Of a stretch of DNA of 22,230 nucleotides, positions 18,032 to 22,230 are shown in pieces. A program made the translations under genes and the position numbers. Source of the stretch: JALOOE01 sp964423545 (GTDB lineage Bacteria > Chloroflexota > Anaerolineae > CG2-30-64-16); NCBI GenBank assembly GCA_964423545.1, contig CAYRFV010000062.1:1-22230 (forward strand), read 5' to 3'. How positions within the stretch are numbered: position 1 is the first letter of the stretch; each line of letters begins with the position of its first letter. Under the pieces are notes generated by a model, which saw nothing but the letters and a program-made list of their open reading frames with translations, made no database searches and had not been told where the DNA came from.

Positions 18032-18164
18032 CGCCGCAGACCCCCGGCCGAATAGGACTGGACACCGTACAGTGCCTCAATACCGGCATCGACCCGCATA
18101 CAAAACACTGCGGAGCCGGGCAACCCCATCCATGAGTCGGAATCGACGTCCGCCACTTCAGGAC

Positions 18165-19982
18165 TCAATAGGTCAGTCCATGCCCGAACGGAAACAGCGG
18201 CGCCTGGGAGTCATACGGCGCGTCGGGGTGCTGCGTCCACACGGCATCCATCGAAGAAGGGAGTTCGAACGGCAGCTTGCCGGCAGGCGCATAACGACCG
18301 AAGATGACGTCCAGCAGCGCCTCGTCACTGGCGCCGAAGTCGGCCAGGAGTCCGGCGCTCTGCGAAGCGATCTCCGGGATCACGGCTGGCCGGTCGAGGT
18401 GGATCACCACAATCGTGGGGACGCGGCCGAGGATGCCCAGAATGCGCGCCAATTCCTCACCCTTGAAGTCCAGGTCGCCCGCGTGGAAATGCTCGCGCAG
18501 GAAGCCCGTCCGCTTTTCGTACGGTGCGCTGAGGTGCAAGATGGCGTACTCGGCCTGCTCGACTTCCCCAACCACTTCGCCCACCGCCGCGGCCGCGTCG
18601 GCGGCGATTCCTTCGACGTAGATGCGCGGGCGGCCACCGAGCGGCAGCACCCTGCCCAGCGCACTTTCACCGTTCTTAAGCAGCACCAGGGACCTGCGCT
18701 GTGCGAGCTCACCTGCCCGGCGGAACGCCGCGCAGCCCGCGATGCGCTCAGCCGCCTCGACATCGAGATACGGATGGTCAAAGAGGCCGAGCCGGAACTT
18801 ATCCCGCAGCAGGCGGCGCACCGACTGGTCAATGCGCGCCTCAGAGATCTGACCGCTGCGCACCAGCTCGACAATCACCTCGGGGCACGCCTCGCCGCCG
18901 AGTTGGTCCACTCCGGCATGCAACGCCTTCAGCACGCGCTGCTCCCGGCTCAAATGCTCAACGCCCCATGCCCTGGCCTCAAACACCTGTCCGCCCGGAA
19001 GCACGGAGGACGTGATCAGCCCCCAATCGGTGCAGACCACGCCATCGAAGCCGTACTTCTCGCGCAACAAGCCAGTGATAATGTCTCGATTGAAGCCGAA
19101 GCCGACCTCCTCGATGCCCGGCAGGCCGATGGGCTGGCCATAATAGGGCATGATCTGGGCGGTTCCGGCGCGGAACGCTGCCTCGAAGGGAATCAGGTGG
19201 TAGTCGAATCGGCCGCCGGGGTAGACCTGCTCTTTGCCTTCCGGGAAGTGCGGATCCTCACCGTCCTTCTGCGGACCGCCGCCTGGAAAGTGTTTGGTCA
19301 TGCAGGCGACGCTGTGCGGGCCAAGCGCCTCGCCCTGGAAACCGCGGATATAGGCGTGGGTCAAGCGGGCGCTCAGCTCGGCATCCTCGCCGAAGGTGCC
19401 GTTGATGCGGCCCCAGCGCGGCTCCGTCGCGAGATCGGCCATCGGGTGGAGTGCAGTGCGGATGCCCACGGCCAGGTACTCCTGGCGTGCGATGTCGGCG
19501 AACTCCTGCACGAGCACGGCATCGCCGATGGCAGCCAGCCCGATCGGCTCCGGCCACTGTGAGAACGCGCTGGTCATCGACCCGACGGCTATGTTGCGAG
19601 TGAACGCGTGGCGAGGATCGGACGCGAGCGTCACGGGAATCCCCAAGCGCGTGCTCTCGGCCAGCTTCTGCACGCGATTGTGCCACTCCGCCGTCTGACG
19701 CGGGGGGGCGATCCGCGCCAGGTTGAAGTGGGTCATGCGACGCCTCGAGAGCATCTCGCCGAGCCCTGGCCCGCCGAACATGCCGGGACCCTGGAGCGTT
19801 GCGTCCTCCGGGTTGACCGGGACAAAGGTGTGGAACATCTGCCCGGCCTTCTCTTCCAGTGTCATCTGCGCCAACAGATCGGCCGCTCGCTCTTCGATGG
19901 GCCGGTCAGGGTCCTCATAGGGATCCAAACGACCGTTCTTGTTCAGGTCGCGGAACATAGGAGCCTCGACTTCATGATCCAT
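18165..19982 (-). CDS. GH3 glycosidase (beta-glucosidase-like), no Fn3 domain
   Basis: A 605-residue GH3 enzyme with the (beta/alpha)8 and second alpha/beta domains. The nucleophile is Asp319 in VVCTDWG; KHFPGGG is at 230-236 and the transition to the second domain contains SLVLLKN (431-437). The chain stops just after FPFGHGLTY, exactly where longer members continue into a fibronectin-like domain. An EF-hand-like DLNKNGRLDPYED sits at 12-24, close to the N-terminus. No signal peptide is present, suggesting cytoplasmic action. An ATG at 19958 (residue 9) has GAGG 5 nt upstream and may be the true start, since GGGAG is only 2 nt before the ATG at 19982. The substrate could be a beta-glucoside or beta-xyloside. 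Confidence 0.93.
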   Translation of the reverse strand: MDHEVEAPMFRDLNKNGRLDPYEDPDRPIEERAADLLAQMTLEEKAGQMFHTFVPVNPEDATLQGPGMFGGPGLGEMLSRRRMTHFNLARIAPPRQTAEWHNRVQKLAESTRLGIPVTLASDPRHAFTRNIAVGSMTSAFSQWPEPIGLAAIGDAVLVQEFADIARQEYLAVGIRTALHPMADLATEPRWGRINGTFGEDAELSARLTHAYIRGFQGEALGPHSVACMTKHFPGGGPQKDGEDPHFPEGKEQVYPGGRFDYHLIPFEAAFRAGTAQIMPYYGQPIGLPGIEEVGFGFNRDIITGLLREKYGFDGVVCTDWGLITSSVLPGGQVFEARAWGVEHLSREQRVLKALHAGVDQLGGEACPEVIVELVRSGQISEARIDQSVRRLLRDKFRLGLFDHPYLDVEAAERIAGCAAFRRAGELAQRRSLVLLKNGESALGRVLPLGGRPRIYVEGIAADAAAAVGEVVGEVEQAEYAILHLSAPYEKRTGFLREHFHAGDLDFKGEELARILGILGRVPTIVVIHLDRPAVIPEIASQSAGLLADFGASDEALLDVIFGRYAPAGKLPFELPSSMDAVWTQHPDAPYDSQAPLFPFGHGLTY

Positions 19983-20408
19983 ATCTCCCGCACAGCTGCA
20001 TCACGGAATAGTCTATCATACAATCGCGACGACGGCATCAATCCGAGGCTCTCAGCCCCGACCTTCGATGACGTGACCGGCGTGACCGTCTCTGTGGATG
20101 GTACCAACACCGGGCCGGTCGCATCGCTTTCGACCCGCTCCACCAGCAGATCAAGGCGCAGACTGCGGCGATGTTCGGCGGCGAGGGCGGCGGCATCGGC
20201 ATGGATCCGACCGGCTTCATGATGGAGATGCCGCTGCTGAGCCTGCTGCAATTCCGGGAAGGCGGGTTGCCCGTGTCCGCCGATGCCATCGTGGATGCGC
20301 TACTTCAGGCTGCACGTGGGATGGCGGCGCAGTAAACGCCCAACGAGATTAGGATTACAGGATCGACAGGAAGATATCCACCCACTCCTGTTCATCCTGT
20401 AGATCCTA
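19983..20408. other. Intergenic stretch without intact gene
   Basis: Between the GH3 and esterase starts and stops there are 426 bp with no complete gene. It holds a plus-strand glycosidase-tail remnant (about 20061-20334) and an inverted-repeat element (20351-20409). The promoter for GH3 may also lie here, but I see no clear boxes. Confidence 0.7.
20061..20334 (+). pseudogene. Remnant of a glycoside hydrolase C-terminus (GH3-like tail), frameshifted
   Basis: One frame (from about 20061) gives FDDVTGVTVSVDGTNTGPVA, similar to the first strands of the Fn3-like domain of GH3 enzymes. A different frame (from about 20117) continues as RIAFDPLHQQIKAQ and then MEMPLLSLLQFREGGLPVS up to a TAA at 20332-20334. 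The second part looks like the helical tail that follows Fn3 in some GH3 proteins. The middle of Fn3 and the whole catalytic part are missing, so this is a decayed relic on the strand opposite to the intact GH3 gene. The assignment rests on remembered family style, not a search. Confidence 0.5.
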
Positions 20409-20409
20409 T
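20351..20409. repeat. Inverted repeat with ACAGGAT core, possible dispersed element or terminator
   Basis: The left arm aggattacaggatcgacagg (20351-20370) and the right arm cctgttcatcctgtagatcc (20387-20406) are imperfect inverted copies. Each arm is itself made of aggat/acaggat words about 9-10 bp apart. It sits between the end of the remnant gene and the stop of the esterase gene, reaching into that stop codon. Similar ACAGGAT words recur in many environmental bacterial genomes (from memory). It may also serve as a two-way terminator. Confidence 0.6.
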
Positions 20410-21236
20410 CACATGCTTCCCACCCACTCCCCGAACCGCTCGATCCACCCATCCACCGGCAGCCCCAGGCGGTTCATTCCGAAGCCGTGGCCGCCCTTGT
20501 CATAGATGTGGAGCTCGACCGGCTTGCTGGCCGCGTGCCATGCCGTGTAGATTGCCGTGCTGATGCCGGCCGGGATGAGAGGATCGTCATTCGCATGTAC
20601 CAGGAAGAGCGGCGGCGCATCGGCCGGAACGGCGATCTCACCAAAGTGCGCGGCATAGATCGGTGCGGCGAAGTCGGGCCGACTGTCCGTATCGTGGTTG
20701 AGCGTGACCGCCATCGCCACCGCGCCGCCCGCGGAGAAGCCCATGATGCCGATGCGGTCGGGCCGAACGCCCCATGCCGCGGCGCGCTGCCGCACAAGTC
20801 GCACGGCTTGCTGCGCGTCCGCCAGAATCAACGGCGCCAACGCCTGCAGCGGGCCGGCCATCTTCGTACGGTCGGCGAGGCGCTCCTGCACCTCCGCCGC
20901 GAAGTTGTCGCCGGTGCGAATCAGCCGGTATTTCAGCATAAACGCGGCGATGCCGCGCGCATTCAGCCACCCCGCCACCTGAATGCCTTCATGCTCGTAC
21001 GCAAGAAAGTGAAATGCGCCGCCTGGACAGACGATGACGGCCGTGCCGTCGGCGACTGCCCGGTCCGGCAGGAATACGGTCAGGGTCGGCTGTGACACAT
21101 TCCGGATCACCTTCAGCCCGAAGTCCGGCATGACCGAGACCTGTTCGTGCTGTGGCCAATCCGCAGAGCCAGGCGCAGCATCCGGCCATAACGAGATGAC
21201 GATCGGTTGCTTGGTCCCTTCTTCAGAAGCACGCAT
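20409..21236 (-). CDS. Alpha/beta-hydrolase, esterase/acetylxylan-esterase-like
   Basis: A 275-residue serine esterase. The nucleophile is Ser168 in GFSAGG, the acid is Asp217 or Asp218 in HANDDPLIP, and His250 is in GGHGFG. The oxyanion-type CPGGAF lies at 70-75. This family (dienelactone hydrolase/esterase-lipase with an N-terminal LWPDAAPG start) often sits in polysaccharide loci and removes acyl groups from sugars. The ATG at 21236 has GGAGG 7 nt upstream; 23 further in-frame residues upstream are not family-like. No signal peptide is visible. The MFS stop is 75 bp upstream on the same strand, so transport and de-esterification may be co-expressed. Confidence 0.9.
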   Translation of the reverse strand: MRASEEGTKQPIVISLWPDAAPGSADWPQHEQVSVMPDFGLKVIRNVSQPTLTVFLPDRAVADGTAVIVCPGGAFHFLAYEHEGIQVAGWLNARGIAAFMLKYRLIRTGDNFAAEVQERLADRTKMAGPLQALAPLILADAQQAVRLVRQRAAAWGVRPDRIGIMGFSAGGAVAMAVTLNHDTDSRPDFAAPIYAAHFGEIAVPADAPPLFLVHANDDPLIPAGISTAIYTAWHAASKPVELHIYDKGGHGFGMNRLGLPVDGWIERFGEWVGSM

Positions 21237-21311
21237 TCTGTTTCCTCCACTTTGTTGGCGTTCGTGCAGTATGCGCCCGGCGCCGCCCGCGCGCCGGGCC
21301 TGCAACGGGAT

Positions 21312-22196
21312 TTATCTCACCTGCGCGCGCGAGCCAACCAGGACACCCACGAGGCAGACCACCGGCAGGCTGGCAAAGGCGAGCGTCCATCCACCACTCG
21401 CCCCGACCAGCATCCCAAACATGAGGGGGCCGAACAACACCCCGGCGTTCTGTCCCATCATCACAACGGCCATCGCCAGCCCGCGGCCGCCGGCCTCCGG
21501 CGCCGCCTCGACAGCGGCAGCGAACACCGTGGTGGGCACCATGGGCAAGATCAGTCCTTGTAGTGCAATCAGAAGCACCAGCAGTGGCAGGCTGGCGAGG
21601 CCCGCCAACGGAAAGATGAACGCCGCCGCGACGAGGCCGAACAGGTAGGGACGTTTCCGCGATCCAATCCGGTCCGATATCAGACCGCCGGCTGGCGCGG
21701 AGAAGATCGAAAGCAGCGACGTGATGCTCGCGAGGCTGGCGGCCTGCGCCAGCGGAACCCCCTGCTCGGCGTAGAGATAGGTCGGCAGAAAAGTTGCAAA
21801 GGCGAAGACGGCCGTGCAGTAGCAGCCAAACGTCAGACCGAGCAGCCAAACGGTTCCACGGCGCAACGTCCGCCTGGCAACGTCGGCGGTCGTCGTCCTG
21901 CCCGGCGCAACATGCGCCTGCGCCGGCGCAGGTCTGACGACCGCCAGAAAGAGAAACGTGACCAGGATCGTGTAGCAACAACCGAACCACCAAACACTGC
22001 GCCAGCCGGCCCACTGGGCCAGCGCAGGAGCCAACAGCAGCATGATCGTCGAGCCGATCGGCACCCAGGCGGCCCAGATGCCGAGCGCAATCCCGCGACG
22101 GTGCGGAAACCACGGCGCAATCATCGCCGGCGCCATGACGGCTACGAATCCCGTGCCTATCCCCTCGATGATCCGGCTAGCGTAACGGTTGTGCAA
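21312..22196 (-). CDS. MFS transporter, N-terminus missing
   Basis: Only 294 codons remain from the first possible start (TTG at 22196), with about nine membrane segments where about twelve are expected. Similarity begins near SRIIEGIGTGFVAVMAPAMIA, which belongs to the fourth helix region of the family, followed by WFPHRRGIALGIW (motif after TM4-5) and SDRIGSRKRPY in the central loop. An in-frame TGA lies immediately upstream at 22197-22199, so the first three helices are absent. The gene is probably broken or cut by an inserted sequence. The substrate is not known; the neighbouring esterase and glycosidases suggest a small glycoside or sugar acid. Confidence 0.8.
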   Translation of the reverse strand: MHNRYASRIIEGIGTGFVAVMAPAMIAPWFPHRRGIALGIWAAWVPIGSTIMLLLAPALAQWAGWRSVWWFGCCYTILVTFLFLAVVRPAPAQAHVAPGRTTTADVARRTLRRGTVWLLGLTFGCYCTAVFAFATFLPTYLYAEQGVPLAQAASLASITSLLSIFSAPAGGLISDRIGSRKRPYLFGLVAAAFIFPLAGLASLPLLVLLIALQGLILPMVPTTVFAAAVEAAPEAGGRGLAMAVVMMGQNAGVLFGPLMFGMLVGASGGWTLAFASLPVVCLVGVLVGSRAQVR

Positions 22197-22230
22197 TCAG
22201 AGCCTGATTCGTTGAAAACGGCTCAAAACT
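22185..22230. other. Lower-GC segment at window end, possible mobile-element boundary
   Basis: From about 22185 the sequence no longer encodes the expected MFS helices and GC drops to roughly 45 percent. A 5-bp inverted pair gagcc/ggctc (22200-22204 and 22220-22224) is present. The word ttgtgcaatca (its complement being tgattgcacaa) recalls terminal sequences of some insertion sequences, but no transposase is in view. Confidence 0.3.

Noticed and set aside
17934..19562. Open frame of 542 codons on the plus strand
   Set aside because: It is antisense to the GH3 and AlkZ-like genes, which have complete catalytic motifs; composition is that of a shadow frame.

Overview
The window reads as a high-GC chromosomal segment of a Chloroflexota-like bacterium (Anaerolineae/Caldilineae type). 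This is inferred from gene style and not proven. The clues are a class A penicillin-binding protein with a long Thr/Pro-rich stalk and Ig-like modules, a LysM/M23 peptidase next to rho, RNase J, and a sugar-hydrolase cluster. No rRNA, tRNA, CRISPR array or complete insertion sequence was recognised.

Layout, left part (plus strand, 1-5544). A lysine 2,3-aminomutase-type radical SAM gene (kamA-like, 5' end outside the window) ends in a low-complexity tail built from a 15-bp tandem repeat. It is followed by a D-Ala-D-Ala-ligase-like ATP-grasp gene and a small Cys-rich protein with a strongly acidic tail. A 534-bp non-coding stretch with a good sigma-70-type promoter and a leader of about 360 nt then precedes rho. 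After rho comes a membrane-anchored LysM/M23 murein peptidase.

Middle part (minus strand, 5602-12336). In transcription order this holds a nitroreductase, RNase J, a UPF0316/DUF2179 membrane protein and a 1199-residue bifunctional penicillin-binding protein. The PBP converges on the M23 peptidase, so two cell-wall enzymes sit tail to tail. A strong 11-bp inverted repeat lies between the nitroreductase and RNase J, and the 241 bp upstream of the PBP hold three inverted repeats.

Right part (minus strand, 12428-22196). This looks like an accessory glycoside-utilisation region. In transcription order it holds a truncated MFS transporter, an esterase/lipase-like hydrolase, a GH3 glycosidase, an AlkZ-like winged-helix protein with a QxQ motif, an alpha/beta hydrolase, a GyrI-like effector-binding protein and a GH78 alpha-L-rhamnosidase with an extra C-terminal helical domain. 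The two glycosidases show no signal peptide, so they probably act inside the cell on imported small glycosides such as plant rhamnosides. Between the esterase and GH3 lies a plus-strand remnant resembling the C-terminal end of another GH3 enzyme, followed by an inverted-repeat element with an ACAGGAT core. The window ends beside an abrupt loss of the MFS N-terminus, which may be an insertion or rearrangement boundary.

Most interesting leads: the kamA/ATP-grasp pair with the tandem-repeat tail, the rho leader, the decayed GH3 remnant with its neighbouring repeat element, and the shared style of C-terminal domain between GH78 and that remnant. I did not find a convincing wholly new system.
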